A DNA stretch of 64,000 bases from Odiellus spinosus (GCA_963920705.1 OY987239.1:11291004-11355003), one strand, 5' to 3'. Counted from the stretch's first letter, positions 12,130 through 23,883 are shown. Notes: generated by a model not told the origin, from the sequence alone. Made by a program: numbers and translations.

Positions 12130-12540
12130 AAACGTAATCCATATCCGTTTTTATCCAAAAATGGCCTTATCTTAGAATATTATCCGCGTTATACGTTCGG
12201 ATAAAAAACATTCAAAATTTATTTTCCGTGAAAAATAACGAATAAAAAGATGATTTAAAATCTTAGTTTCGTCGTTTTATTTATATTCTTCGAATTAAAA
12301 GTCAATTTGAAATTTTTTTCTTATATTTTAGACTCTGGAAACGCGAATTATCCATCGTTATACGTTTGAAAACGAGTAATTTGTAGGTAGATAAAGCGGC
12401 GAAGGCTTATCTTCGGGTAAACCTTTTAACAATTATACGAATATAGAAATTTCATTGTTTTAGTTACAATTTATCCGAAAATAAAATATCTGAAAATATA
12501 CGAATAACGGAAGATAATGGATCGATCCGATTAGGAGCTC
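12130..12540 (-). mobile_element. MITE family B, copy 1 (partial, reverse)
   Basis: Reverse complement of the element at 26963-27505. Landmarks are AGATGATTTAAAATCTTAGT, AACGCGAATTATCCATCGTT, GGCTTATCTTCGGGTAAACC and the terminal GATCGATCCGATTAGGAGCT. It lacks one terminus. Confidence 0.8.
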
Positions 12541-12984
12541 AATTTTTACACTATCCCTTTCAAGTCATATGAGAGCTAGCGTCGAAATAAATGATGGGCC
12601 TAAATGAGTAGTAAACTGGGTCAAAAGTTTCGGAAGAAGCCGAGAGAAACGAATTAACCCAAATGTCAAAAAGTGGGGAGAAATCGGGCTTTCGTTTTGA
12701 CGATGTCTCCAATTAAAGCGAAATTCCTTTACGAAAAAGGCTCCAAAAACGTCATAATCCAAACACAAAGTCGCGTGCCATGCGTAACTATGTAGAGAGG
12801 CAACCATTCAACCTTTTAACATTTAATTTCCTTTTAGGGGTCGCGAAAATCAGATTACCACGGAGAAAATATCATAGAGAGAGACAGATCTGAGAAAATG
12901 AGTTCATATGCAAATATAATTAATTTTAAAGAACTCGAAATCGGATAAAGAATAACTTATGATATCCATTAATAACTAGGCTTA

Positions 12985-13275
12985 TTTTCAGATATTTTAA
13001 TCTCGGATAAATTAATATAATTAATATAAAACCGCAAATTATATAGACGCGTATCAAATGCTGGATACGAATTAGACCCGGAGATAAAATTTTAATTAAT
13101 AAACAAATTACGCGTTTATTCGAACGGATAATGACAATTAAAGATAAAAATATCTTGTTTCTCGAAATCCGTGTAGAATGAAATATAATAATTATATTAT
13201 TTCATCTAAATTGAAAGGAACAGCGACTAAATAATTCTAGCTTCGAGATCTCAATTTTGGGTTAAAATCGGGGAA
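12985..13275 (+). repeat. dispersed repeat G, copy 1
   Basis: Matches the reverse complement of 50435-50700 over about 280 bp, including ATATAGACGCGTATCAAATG, ATTAGACCCGGAGATAAAAT and CGAGATCTCAATTTTGGGTT. Some segments (GATATTTTAATCTCGGATAA) recall family B. Ends are not defined. The rest of 12541-13713 has no supported feature. Confidence 0.7.
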
Positions 13276-13713
13276 GAAACTCGAAAGGTTTCGAATGTTT
13301 CTTATCGGCGAATGAATAACTCGAATAATGTATATCGTAATTCGCCTTTGGATATTTGATCTTTATGGAAGAATCGTGGGTTGCTAACTTTTCGTAATTG
13401 CCTACGGGTTTCATTATGGGTTTGCGGATATCTTGTTTCTAAGATGTATTGTCAATCAGGCTATTAATAGAAATAAAGAAGGAATAGGATCCGGAAAAAT
13501 GGCATCGTCTCCCCATTTTGGGGGCTTCGGCTTTCATTTCCCGTTTAATTTCCGTTTTGATTAAATTTATTTTAATTTTAAATAGTAATGGCGTTCGTTT
13601 TCAGCTCCCGGCAATGATTGGGGTGAAAGTTTTCTAAAACTTTTAATGAAAAGAATATTAGAAAAACTAGAAAATATTTTCAAAAAAAAAACCTGCAGGC
13701 AATTAAAACTCTA

Positions 13714-14545
13714 CAATCGGATCGATCCATTATCTTCCGTTATTCGTATATTTTCAGATATTTTATTTTCGGATAAATTGTAACTAAAACAATGAAATTT
13801 CTATATTCGTATAATTGTTAAAAGGTTTACCCGAAGATAAGCCTTCGCCGCTTTATCTATCTACAAATTAACTCGTTTTCAACACGTATAACGATGGATA
13901 ATTCGCGTTTCCAGAGTCTAAAATATAAGAAAAAATTTCAAATTGACTTTTAATTCGAAGAATATAAAAAAAACGACGAAACTAAGATTTTAAATCATCT
14001 TTTTATTCGTTATTTTTCACGGAAAATAAATTTTGAATGTTTTTTATCCGAACGTATAACGCATCGGATAATATTCTAAGATAAGGTCATTTTTGGATAA
14101 AAACGGATATGGATTACGTTTTTTAACTTTATCTTCGTATAAGTTAACTCGAATGAAGTCTATTTTTATATTCGTATAATTGTTAAAAGGTTTACCCCGA
14201 AGATAAGCCTTCGCCGCTTTATCTACCTACAAATTACTCGTTTTCAAACGTATAACGATGGATAATTCGCGTTTCCAGCCAGAATTAGTCTAAAATATAA
14301 GGAAAAATTTCAAATTGACTTTTAATTCGAAGAATATAAATAAAACGACGAAACTAAGATTTTAAATCATCTTTTTATTCGTTATTTTTCACGGAAAATA
14401 AATTTTGAATGTTTTTTATCCGAACGTATAACGCATCGGATAATATTCTAAAATAAGTTGCCATTTTTGTTGGATAATAAAAACGGATATGGATTACGTT
14501 TTTTTACTTATTCTTCGAATAAAGTTAACTCGAATAGTTTCTTAG
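13714..14545 (+). mobile_element. MITE family B, copies 2 and 3 (tandem, partial)
   Basis: A copy starting AATCGGATCGATCCATTATC at about 13715 runs to about 14155. A second begins in mid-element (TATATTCGTATAATTGTTAA near 14168) and runs to about 14545. The repetition of the same internal segments in the same order shows a tandem or recombinant arrangement. There are small insertions, for example near 14280. Confidence 0.75.
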
Positions 14546-14859
14546 TCCCTTTAAGACGAAAAATCTCGAAGATCAATTTTTCGGGGTATCGGGGTAAAAA
14601 AAATCTGACCTCTCACTAGCGCATCACGGACGGACGGTATACTCATTCTTATCCACGCGTATCTTTAGCCATTAATCTCTAAAGGCTAGGATTATTGACT
14701 AAAGGCAGCGAATAAAAGCGTGAAAAGAAAATTAACTCCCCTATCTAAAGATAAACACAGCGTAATATTTTTTATCTTACGTCAAACTTTTTGATTATCG
14801 GAAGAAACTCAGCTGAAACCTTAATTAATAAATCTAATTATATTGAAAATAGATCATAG

Positions 14860-15198
14860 CAGAAGCCGATGAAACCCTCCTTTGAAGTCTACTACTCTAA
14901 TGTTCGATAAAGCGCTCCTCTCTGTATGGGTGAAATTCCCAATTTTACGAGATCGGAGGGGTCCTACTTCATACCCCCCTGTCTACGGAAAATTGGAAAT
15001 TCTCTCTCTCCATAAACGACGACGTTTTTTAGACGAACTCCGAGGGTTGCTAGAGATATTCGCTGGACGAACTCCCGCTCCGAAAATATCTACCGTTAGG
15101 AGGCGTACGAATCGCGCTTTTTGAAACTAACCCATACAGAGAGGGGTAGACAAGACCAGGGAGTAATATACTTCAAAGGAGGGTTTCATCGGCTTCTG
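14860..15198 (+). mobile_element. MITE family A, copy 2
   Basis: CAGAAGCCGATGAAACCCTC at the left and its inverted match GAGGGTTTCATCGGCTTCTG at the right. The flanks (TCATAGC and ACAAGTT) do not form a duplication, so the site was rearranged or the element is old. The plus-strand ORF of 80 codons inside it is a family-wide artefact. Confidence 0.88.
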
Positions 15199-15441
15199 AC
15201 AAGTTTTAGGTGTATATACTTTTAAAGGTTAAGTAGAAGGCAACTAGAGGTATATGACAGTTGTTAGAGAGAAATTGTCTCTGTAAAAAAAAACTAACTT
15301 AATTGGTCCAGAAGAAGAAGTAAAAAATAACGAGACCTTTAAGAAATAGAAATGTTTTTGTGACACCTGTCAAAACTTTAATCGTGTCCTTGAAAAGATA
15401 ATATTTTTTTTTAGAGTTCATTTAAAAGGGATTTAAAGAAA

Positions 15442-15597
15442 TCGTTATACGTTTGAAAACGAGTTATTTGTAGGTAGATAAAGCGACGAAGGCTTATCTT
15501 CGGGTAAACCATTTAACAATTATACGAATATAGAAATTTCATGGTTTTAGTTACAATTTATCCGAAAATAAAATATCTGAAAATATACGAATAACAA
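15442..15597 (-). mobile_element. MITE family B, copy 4 (fragment)
   Basis: Contains CGTTATACGTTTGAAAACGA, GGCTTATCTTCGGGTAAACC and TATCTGAAAATATACGAATA, the reverse complement of one half of family B. The flanking intervals 15199-15441 and 15598-15973 have no supported feature. Confidence 0.75.
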
Positions 15598-15973
15598 AAT
15601 GGTGACAGCATCACTTTTATTGATTGTCTGTTCGTTAAATTGAACTATTGGTTTTAAAGTCACGTTTCCCTTCTCAGCGCTAATAAGTCTATTTTTTTCC
15701 CCAATATTTTACGTCCATAGTACACCATTAGAATTGTTTTCGGAAAAATAAATTTTTACACGTATAACGAATATGAGGGGTCCTTTGAGGTTTATTTCGG
15801 GAGCTTTTAAACAATTAAACTATGGTTGCCGGGTTTATTTTAGGCTGACAACGGGACTCTCTGAAGCAAGTTCCTAAGAGCAACTCTAAGTGCATATATT
15901 TAAAGAAGATTTTTCACCGTTTCCCAGAGAAACAGGCAAATGAATCAATAATAATAGAAAAGAGGTGTCTAAA

Positions 15974-16358
15974 GCTACAAATTACTCGTTTTCAAACGTA
16001 TAACGATGGATAATTCGCGTTTCCAGAATAAAATATAAGAAAAGAATTTCAAAATTAACTTTTAATTCGAAGAATATAAATAAAACGACGAAACTAAGAT
16101 TTTAAATCATCTTTTTATTCGTTATTTTACACGAAAATAAATTTTGAATGTTTTTTTATCCGAACGTATAACGCATCGGATAATATTCTAAGATAAGTTG
16201 CCATTTTTGTTGGATAATAAAAACGGATATGGATTAGGTTTTTTTTACTTTATCTTGGAATAAGTTAACTCGAATGAAGTCTATTTTTAATCAAACAGAT
16301 AATATACATCAGAATTTAGTAGATTTTATCCAATTAATAAAAATTATACGAATAATTA
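15974..16358 (+). mobile_element. MITE family B, copy 5 (partial)
   Basis: Contains ACGATGGATAATTCGCGTTT, ACGACGAAACTAAGATTTTA and TAAAAACGGATATGGATTAG, and ends near TTATACGAATAATTAAA. Its left half is missing. This and copy 4 (reverse) may be parts of one inverted pair. The interval 16359-16967 that follows has no supported feature. Confidence 0.75.
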
Positions 16359-16967
16359 AATAGTTTCATTATCACTTTAACCCTTTAAATGAGGGAACAG
16401 TCACCCTAATTACTTAGATATCGACTGAATTTCAAACCCTCCGAAATTAAAGCGCGTGTACTTGGAATTCCTTTAACAATTTAAATTAGGCCTTTGTTTG
16501 CTTTCTTAATGACCCTAGAATTTTGGTTTTCAACCGACAGATAATCAAAACCAAGATTGAAGCAAATAACCGCGAGGCAATAAAACAAAATATGATGATA
16601 GAGTCAAAGTTGGCTTGTTCTAACATTGAAAACTAACTAACAAACACGTTAAAGTAACTAAATATAGGCTACTCTAATTACGTACTCAGTTACGTCATTT
16701 TATAGTACAGTTAAACCTACAGGCTTGTACATAGATTACTTGAAATCCTCCAAATCATACAAATATGGATTGGAATTTATGTGATGTTAAAGAAATATAA
16801 AGCTCACCCAAAAACACCCGACAGGCTTAAAGAAGTTATCTTGACCACTTGAAGAAGGTGTTCCAGTCTTAATTCAAGCTTATTTCGTCTTGATTTGCAT
16901 AATTTAACATGTTATTTATTCACTTCACACGATTAGTAAACGACTAAACTCGCCACGAAACCCGAGT

Positions 16968-17180
16968 AACCACGACTAACAGATAAATTCTCTCGTTTCG
17001 AATTAAAATATGTAAATTACGAACCATTTTCACGTTAAATTAAACTTAATAACCTTTATATTTAACTATAAATACTTAAATCACGAAAACTTTAAATATT
17101 TAATAAGTTATAAAGCAGGCAAATTGCGATCTACATTACCGGCCGAGTCGCGGTTTCCCGCCCGTTAGGCTTAATATTAA
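16968..17180 (+). repeat. dispersed repeat H, copy 1
   Basis: Matches 24108-24312 in reverse orientation. Shared marks are the GC-rich CGGTTTCCCGCCCGTTAGGC end, TTTAAATATTTAATA-like runs and CTCGTTTCGAATTA. It lies directly before the foldback element upstream of the GPCR gene. Confidence 0.65.
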
Positions 17181-17193
17181 ATCTATTTTCTTA

Positions 17194-17805
17194 GTTCTCC
17201 GCTAGATGGCGAGCGTGCGCCCGTTTCAACTCTAAAATTCTCTTAAAGGGAGGATGCAACCTAACAACAAGTGATTTTTTATCGATTCCTTATTGTTTAA
17301 ATAGGCCTAATCCACTATTTAAAAAATTTACAAACAAATATTAAACTAGAAATAAATTTAAAACTTACCCTGAAAATAGGCTTAGTGGGATTCATGGAGC
17401 TCCTGATTTCCTCGCGTGTAAGGTCTAGCGACCAATCGCGCGCGACGTAAGTCTCGCGGAGATCTCGCGTGAACGACGGGCCTTCGCTCATTGGTCGCTA
17501 GACCTGACACGGACGCGATTCAGGATCTCCACGAATCCCCCTAAGCCTATTTTCAGGGTAAGTTTTAAATTTATTTCTAGTTTAATATTTGTATTGTAAA
17601 CTTTTTATCGGTGGATTAGGCCTATTTAAACGATAAGGAATCGATAAAAAATCACTTGTAATTAGGTTGCATTCTCCCTTTAAAAGAATAAATTTTAGAG
17701 TTGAAAAGGGCGCACGCTCGCCATCTAGCGGTAAATTTTTTCTCTTTAGAGAATAAAATTATTTTAGAGTTGAAAAGGGCGCACGCTCGCCATCTAGCGG
17801 AGAAC
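17194..17805. mobile_element. large foldback element, about 612 bp
   Basis: The left end GTTCTCCGCTAGATGGCGAG at 17194 is inverted at the right end near 17805. Pairing continues through AAATCACTTG, CCTAATCCAC, TAAATTTATTTCTAGTTTAA and TCAGGGTAAGTTTTAAATTT into the centre, where GGTCTAGCGACCAAT near 17426 pairs with ATTGGTCGCTAGACC near 17490. The right end is duplicated: AGGGCGCACGCTCGCCATCT occurs twice about 72 bp apart. Part of one arm (AACCTAACAACAAGTGA) is also found alone near 61419. It ends 281 bp before the GPCR start codon. Confidence 0.85.
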
Positions 17806-17990
17806 AAAGGTTCCATTCTCCTCATTATAATTCCAAGTTATTAATCTGATATTTTCGACTCTTAGTATAATTTTCAAGGTTTCTATGAGAGGACTATATA
17901 AAAATGTAGATAATAAACTAGGTCACTTTCGGGCAGTCTTTTTGATAAAAGTACTTAACCTATAAAATCAAATACCATTCGTATGTTTTG

Positions 17991-18000
17991 TCTTTTCAGA
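17991..18000 (+). promoter_or_regulatory. 3' splice acceptor-like site upstream of GPCR start
   Basis: GTCTTTTCAG is a good acceptor sequence 86 nt before the ATG at 18087. It could end a 5' UTR intron or receive a spliced leader. No upstream non-coding exon was identified with confidence. Confidence 0.4.
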
Positions 18001-18086
18001 TCTAATCATGTTGCGAGGAATTTGGACCAATCCAAACTAAAAAAAAGGCCACGAAATTGATATCTAGTGACAATTAAACACCAGGA

Positions 18087-19199
18087 ATGGAAAACTCAAG
18101 CATTTGGCCAGCTTCTTTGTACAACAACGACCGTTACAACATCTCAAATGATTCGGTATTAACGACGGTGGATATTTTGGGACCCCAGTACCATCGGACA
18201 GCGCGCGTAATCATAATTATCACCATGATTATCCTTTCAATTGTTGGTAATTCCATCGTGTGTTCAAGAATTACGTGTCAACGCGGTCGTCTGACGAAAC
18301 CAAAGGTTTTGTTTCTAAATTTAGCCTTGGCTGACTTAGGAGTTACTCTAGTAACCATGACCTCTCAGTTGGTATGGGAGCTAATGGGTCGTTTATGGAT
18401 AGCCGGTGACGCTTTTTGTCGAATTTTTAAAGTTTTGCAAACGTTTGCGTTGGTTAGTTCTACCTACATGTTAGTGGCCATCGCCATAGATCGGTATTTC
18501 GCCATTGTCCGACCATTAAGACCAAGTCCTAGGCCTTGGCGATTAGCCCAAGGAGCTTGGTTCGCGTCCTTACTACCATCTCTACCTAATCTTTACGTTT
18601 TCCACGAATGGGAGAACACTTCCGGTAACCGTTATTGTTCGTCAATATTCTACACGACGTCATATCCTCCCAGTCATCGACAAATTTATATGGCGTACGT
18701 GTTTCTATCTATATTTATTGTACCATTTAGTCTACTAGTTGGACTGTACGTTCGAATTTTGGCGCGAATTTGGAAACAATCGTCTGCTATAGATCAAAGA
18801 AGCGGTTCATCCTTACCGAAAGCGAAAGTTAAAACTCTTAAATTAGCTGTGGTTATTTTTACCGCGTTCATGATCACTAATCTACCGTATGTCGTTCAAG
18901 AAATGATTCTAGCTTTCGGTCATTCTGATATCTTGGACACGAACTGCGTGGCCCTATTCGGGGTCATTTCGGCTAGTAATAGTGCCTTGAACCCTTACAT
19001 ATTTTTGGCGTTTCAATCTAAATTGGGTTTTTCCGCCCGTTGGAGGGCGCTGGTTAAAAGTCTAAGGTCTTCTAGTAGTAATATATCGAGAATGGGCGAG
19101 AGATTAAGTTTGACCTTGCGGACATCACGCTCTATTCAAGCGGGGCGTACGTCAATAACATCAGCCTCAACTGTGCGCTCCCCGAGGCTTGAAGACTGA
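18087..19199 (+). CDS. rhodopsin-family (class A) peptide-type GPCR, intronless coding region
   Basis: A 370-residue seven-transmembrane receptor at the plasma membrane. Seen: N-glycosylation sequons at N3, N18, N21 and N177; TM1 with GNSIV (N55); TM2 with LNLALADLG (D83); TM3 from C111 to the DRY motif D135-R136-Y137; C184 in the second extracellular loop, likely disulfide-bonded to C111; TM6 with P267; TM7 with NPYIF (N302-F306). The TM2-TM3 segment resembles the vasopressin/oxytocin, GnRH and CCAP/neuropeptide S receptor group, so a peptide ligand is likely. The ligand is not assignable here. Odd points: TM6 has ITNLP in place of the usual CWxP, and TM7 has NPxxF in place of NPxxY. The C-tail is Ser/Arg/Thr-rich, suited to phosphorylation. 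No AATAAA is seen before MITE A copy 3, which begins 54 nt after the stop. Confidence 0.93.
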   Translation: MENSSIWPASLYNNDRYNISNDSVLTTVDILGPQYHRTARVIIIITMIILSIVGNSIVCSRITCQRGRLTKPKVLFLNLALADLGVTLVTMTSQLVWELMGRLWIAGDAFCRIFKVLQTFALVSSTYMLVAIAIDRYFAIVRPLRPSPRPWRLAQGAWFASLLPSLPNLYVFHEWENTSGNRYCSSIFYTTSYPPSHRQIYMAYVFLSIFIVPFSLLVGLYVRILARIWKQSSAIDQRSGSSLPKAKVKTLKLAVVIFTAFMITNLPYVVQEMILAFGHSDILDTNCVALFGVISASNSALNPYIFLAFQSKLGFSARWRALVKSLRSSSSNISRMGERLSLTLRTSRSIQAGRTSITSASTVRSPRLED

Positions 19200-19252
19200 A
19201 CTAAGACACTGACTGTGTATCTTTCTAACTATGATTTTTAATCGCGTAACGA

Positions 19253-19583
19253 CAGAAGCCGATGAAACCCTCCTTTGAAGTCTATTACTCCCGGGTCTTG
19301 TCTACCCCTCTCTGTAAGGGTTAGTTTCAAAAAGCGCGATTCGTTCGCCTCCTAACGGTAGATATTTTCGGAGCGGGAGTTCGTCGAGCGAATATCTCTA
19401 GCAGCCTCGGAGTTCGTCAAAAAAACGTCGTCGTTTGTGGAGAGAGAGAATTTCCAATTTTCCGTAGACAGGGGGGTATGAAGTAGGACCCCTCCGATCT
19501 CGTAAAATTGTGAATTTTACCCATACAGAGAGGAGCGCTATATGGAAGTAGTAGACTTCAAAGGAGGGTTTCATCGGCTTCTG
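19253..19583 (-). mobile_element. MITE family A, copy 3
   Basis: CAG...CTG element with the family's terminal repeats, flanked by an exact 7-bp duplication, GTAACGA (19246-19252 and 19584-19590). It lies 54 nt after the GPCR stop codon and may be transcribed as part of that gene's 3' UTR. Confidence 0.93.
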
Positions 19584-21035
19584 GTAACGAGTGTCTAACC
19601 ATTTTTCAGACCAAAGAAGTTCTAATTATTCTCTTAATTTGGCAAACCTGCCGATATTTGTTCAGACTCTTGTTACAATTTACTATATAAAGTGTCTACC
19701 TTCTCCTAATATTTCTTTCTGCTGTTATTTAGTGTCTCTATAGATGTTATATAACTGATTGCTTTTTCCCAAGAGCTAAAAATCAATGAAAGAAGATTTT
19801 GCTCGCTAAATCGTGTTTCAAATTCACAAATTTTACCCTATTGTAAATTTAAATTTCATTTTGAGAGACGGTTTCCAAATAAAGTTAAAACAATCGTTTT
19901 CATTTGGGGCTTTACGATGTCAAAGTGTCATTTTGTGTTTCTAGGCAAGTTAATTCATTTAACTTCAGAGTGAAGACTAAATTTCAAAATAACTTTGGTG
20001 AAATTTAGAGGCAAAGTCATGGAATTGGAAAAGGTACGTTTGATTTCCTAAACTCTATAGCTTTGAAACCTTTTTGGAAAGGTCAAATTATGAAATTTTG
20101 GGGTCACCCCTGATTTATTCGTAGCTTGCCTTAGGTATAACACCTTTATGACAGCTAGATGAAGAACCCTGGCCTATTTTTACAAAATTATATCTTCCTA
20201 CTGACCTTTAACCCATATTATATAGAAATTAGAGTCATAATAATAGTAAAATATAGATTTTTAAGCCTAAATAACTTGGATAAGTTTAAAACCCTAGTTA
20301 ATTTATCCAAGATAGAAATGTTCGAATTATAATAATCGGAAAACAAGCTCACCATAGTATTGAAGCCATCAAAATCCGATAAGATGAAATTAATCCAGTG
20401 GAGAATTGTTGATTTTCATCCAGTTTTGAAACGTACACACATAAATTAATCCCCGGTTTTCATTAAAGTCGTATAAGTCTTGTCGTTACTTTCAAGTTTG
20501 TTTTTTTGTTTTAGACATTCAGCTCCAATTAATATGAAACAGTTCGGAGCAAGCAGCGAGTTCATCCATATCCGTCGTTATAACACGATATTAAATCCAT
20601 ATTTGCTTACCTAATCCTGGTCTTATTCTTCATATTGAATTCTTATCATTATTATTATTAATATTATACCGATAAACTACTTGTTTTGAAGACGTAACAT
20701 TCAAGTAGGAAGAAGAAAGGTAGGCCACTTGAGGTGACACGACTTCAAGAGGACAAAAGCCGCCAAAATTAAGCCTAGGCCCTAAGCCGTATATTTTTTG
20801 ACTGATTTAAAAAAACGATTAACCAATGAATGTAGACATTTTAAAAGCAGACGACAGTCCGCATTGTTTGAATGTGAGGAGGAATACACTTCGTTTGAAA
20901 ACATTTCATTATTCAATATTTGAAAGTTTAAGTTTTGAAACTACAAATTGTGTTGTCTGTAGGTCCGCGTCATTGAGAGCCAATTTATTATCTGTGATTC
21001 TAATAGCACATACTCATTGATCGGTTTATTTATAT
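19584..21035. other. intergenic region between GPCR and DCP2
   Basis: Mostly unassigned sequence. An AATAAA near 19879 (TTCCAAATAAAGTT) could serve the GPCR transcript. A fragment near 20060-20110 resembles the small MITE at 2684-2853. No supported exon. Confidence 0.4.
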
Positions 21036-21316
21036 CAAGGAGGATTAGACAAGGAGAAGAAATGTGGGGACGGCGCGGTTCCTACTGCGTCGGCCTAAAC
21101 TCCCACTCTGGGAGAACGGGGGTAGAGACGTTTCGTGGTAAAATGTTGTCGCGTGGGTAAAACGAATCCTTTATGAGACGCGCTAGCTAGCGACCACGTG
21201 ACAACAGTTTACCTCGAGAATTTCCTATCCCCCCTTTCCACCCGAGTGGGAGGTTGGCTCTTCTCTCTCTAACTCAACGCAGCCCCACATTTCCTCTCCT
21301 TGTCTAATCCTCCTTG
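21036..21316 (+). mobile_element. MITE family E, copy 1
   Basis: Starts CAAGGAGGATTAGACAAGGA and ends with its inverted match TCCTTGTCTAATCCTCCTTG. It is flanked by an exact 7-bp duplication TTTATAT (21029-21035 and 21317-21323). The interior is also largely self-complementary, for example around CCACGTGACAACAGTTTACC. No coding capacity. Confidence 0.95.
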
Positions 21317-21399
21317 TTTATATCAGGCCCGGGATTAATGGATTATGGGTTAACCTAAAAAATAAATATTTCCCTCCCTGGACCTACTCAACTCCTAAC

Positions 21400-21638
21400 C
21401 AGGGACGGAAATAAGAAATTTTTCTTATTGGACAATTGTCCAGTAACCCCCCTTAAAAATTCAAAAGTTATCGGACATTTAACAAAATTACCGGACAATG
21501 CTACATTTCTTGTATTGAAAAGTACTTTTTTTTTATCGGACATTTGTCCAGTGACCCCCTCTTAAAAATTAAAAGTTATCGGACATTTGGAAAATTTATC
21601 GGACAATGACCAGTGACTTGTGCTTATTTCCGTCCCTG
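21400..21638 (+). mobile_element. hAT-type MITE, 239 bp
   Basis: Terminal inverted repeats CAGGGACGGAAATAAG and CTTATTTCCGTCCCTG, flanked by an exact 8-bp duplication CTCCTAAC (21392-21399 and 21639-21646). CAGGG termini and 8-bp duplications are typical of the hAT superfamily. Inside, GTTATCGGACATTT-type segments are repeated. Related fragments lie at 11768-11863 and ending at 40837. Confidence 0.92.
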
Positions 21639-21815
21639 CTCCTAACCCGAAGAAATGGATTCTGGTCTTGAAAAGTTGAACTGTTGAACTTAAGTTTACC
21701 TTGGGTCAGACAATCAAGCTCCGCTATTTAACTAATCTTTTGTGGTAGTATTAAAAAAATTATGTTTAATTTATTTAGCAACTGTAAATTTATAGATTGA
21801 GAAGTACAACCAACA

Positions 21816-23606
21816 ATGGAAACGACCCAGATTCCTTCAGATATTTTAGATGATCTTTGCAGGTAATCTTCCACCCAAAGTCCCAATTCAAGAGTGGAAA
21901 GATCTTAAAACTTTTTCATTGAAAGAAAACAATATTTCTTACAGCCGATTTATTATAAACGTTCCTCAAGAAGAAAGGAAAGAGCTGGTTAGAATATGTT
22001 TCCAAATTGAGCTGGCTCATTGGTTTTACTTGGACTTTTATTGCTCCGAAAACGCTAGTTTATGGCAATGTTCCATGAAGGATTTCATTCGCATTAGTAT
22101 CCTTTAGATCGGAATGTTACTTATCATACTTTATATAAGTAATTAAACTTAACTAGGGTATCTTTAAGTCTTCAACCACATACCGTATTTGCGTCAATAC
22201 GTCGGAGACTGTGATAAAGTTTACGAAGAATGGCGGATGTACAAACAAGCCGTGCCAACGTACGGAGCTATACTTCTCGATGAAACCAAGAAATTCGTAA
22301 GTTATTCTAATCATATCTTGTTAACAAGTCTACTAACGAAGTTTTTAGGTCTTACTCGTACAAGGTTATTGGGCTAAAGCAAGTTGGGGATTTCCGAAAG
22401 GTAAAGTTAATAAAGAAGAAGAAGCTTCCGACTGCGCTATCAGAGAAGTAAGTTTGTAATTTTATGATCAAATCAACGAATATGACTTAACAATGCCCTT
22501 AAAAATAGGTTTTGGAAGAAACGGGTTTCGATATAAGTCCCCTTATCGATAAAAATGAGTATTTAGAACATACTTTTAACGATCAACTCATTCGGCTGTA
22601 CGTTATCACTAACGTTCCGAAGCTAACAAAGTTTCAGCCGAGAACGAGAAAAGAGATAAAGTGCATCGAATGGTTCGCTATTTCTGATTTGCCTCAACAT
22701 AAAAAAGATCAGACACCGAAGATAAATTTAAATCTAGGTCCTAATTCATTTTTCATGGTCATTCCATTTATTAAGTAAGTTACTTTTACCAAAAAACTTT
22801 ACAGTTAACCGTAAAATTTGTTTATAAAGAAAGCGTCAATGTTGAGGTAAGTTTTTTTACATTTTCTAGGCAGTTAAGGAAGTGGATTAGCGGAAAACAA
22901 TCGCAGACTAGGAAAAACACTTCTAGGGGTGCGAATAACGTTTCTCAACCTTCTACGAGCGATGCGGAAAAATTGAGACAAAACCAACAACAACAGCAGC
23001 AACATTTGTCCCAATTATATCAGGTAAGGCTTAATATTTCATTTCCAAAGTAAAAACTTGCCCGCAAGTGATGTTTTAAAGTTGATACGCAACCTGATTC
23101 GATTCGCTAAGCCTTGGCTCGAGAAATTTAAAAATCCCTAGGCTGTTTTAACGTTGGTTCGACTTTTCATTTAACAGGATCTCTACAGTGGTATGTTTAA
23201 TCGTAACGCCGCCGTTAATTCAGTTAGTCCTAAAACAATGAGTCCCACGAAACAAAACCGAAAACAAACGTCGAGAAAAATGTCTGAAAAGATGGAACAA
23301 GAAATTTTGAACCCAATTGTTCGTAAATCTCCGAATACGAATGAAAAACGACCTTCGGTTTCTCCTCATTTGAAGAAATCTGCGGACAATACCAGTATAA
23401 CGATAAGATTATACGATTACTTATCTAAGGATCTTGGAAGTAACGTTCTGAAAAACTTTGCAGAAACTTTTTCCAAGACTCCGTTAAGGAAACCAAAAGC
23501 GATTACGCAAAAATCTGAATACGAATTTTCTTGTTCGTTGTGGGAGAACTTTACTTTGAATCGTGAAAAGGTTATGAACGGTGTTTTTTCGCATTTTAAA
23601 ACCTAG
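21816..23606 (+). CDS. DCP2: mRNA-decapping enzyme DCP2
   Basis: The Nudix hydrolase that removes the m7G cap in 5'-3' mRNA decay, acting in the cytoplasm with DCP1. Exons: 21816-21862, 21945-22096, 22169-22296, 22349-22447, 22509-22774, 22870-23023 and 23178-23606. All junctions are GT-AG, phases agree and the product is about 424 aa. The N-terminal regulatory domain (residues ~5-95) contains [15 protein letters not shown]. The Nudix domain follows, with the complete Nudix box at ~127-149 (GKVNKEE...REVLEETGF; E142, E145 and E146 are metal-binding candidates) split between exons 4 and 5, then the Box B region ending [12 protein letters not shown] Gln-rich stretch (QNQQQQQQ) closes exon 6. 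The C-terminal third is basic, Ser-rich and probably disordered. Introns are 52-154 nt. The start matches the family N-terminus ([10 protein letters not shown]). Confidence 0.96.
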
Positions 23607-23787
23607 TGAGTCTGCGAAATTATTTTATAATGAATGTTATTTGGGGACTTTCGTTCTTACCTTTGGTTGTGTCGCGGCAATCTTATTTTTAGGCTTTGTC
23701 TATAAAGAATCGGTAAGTCAAGAACTCGATAACCAATTATACATTCATTGTTAAATTAATTTATGGTAAAAGTATTTTATAATTAAC

Positions 23788-23883
23788 AATAAAGTCATTG
23801 TCTATTTTCAAAAATAACTGGTGTAAATTTTCAAGGACATTCAAAGTATATTTTTTGTGTTGCGTTTGAATTTTTGAAATAAA
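23788..23883 (+). terminator. polyadenylation signals for DCP2
   Basis: AATAAA occurs at 23788-23793 and again at 23878-23883, about 180 and 270 nt after the DCP2 stop codon, in T-rich surroundings. Either could be used. Confidence 0.5.

Noticed and set aside
20826-21020. 64-codon plus-strand ORF before DCP2
   Set aside because: No family similarity, no splice signals in phase with DCP2, and it ends just before MITE E copy 1. DCP2's own start at 21816 matches the family N-terminus.
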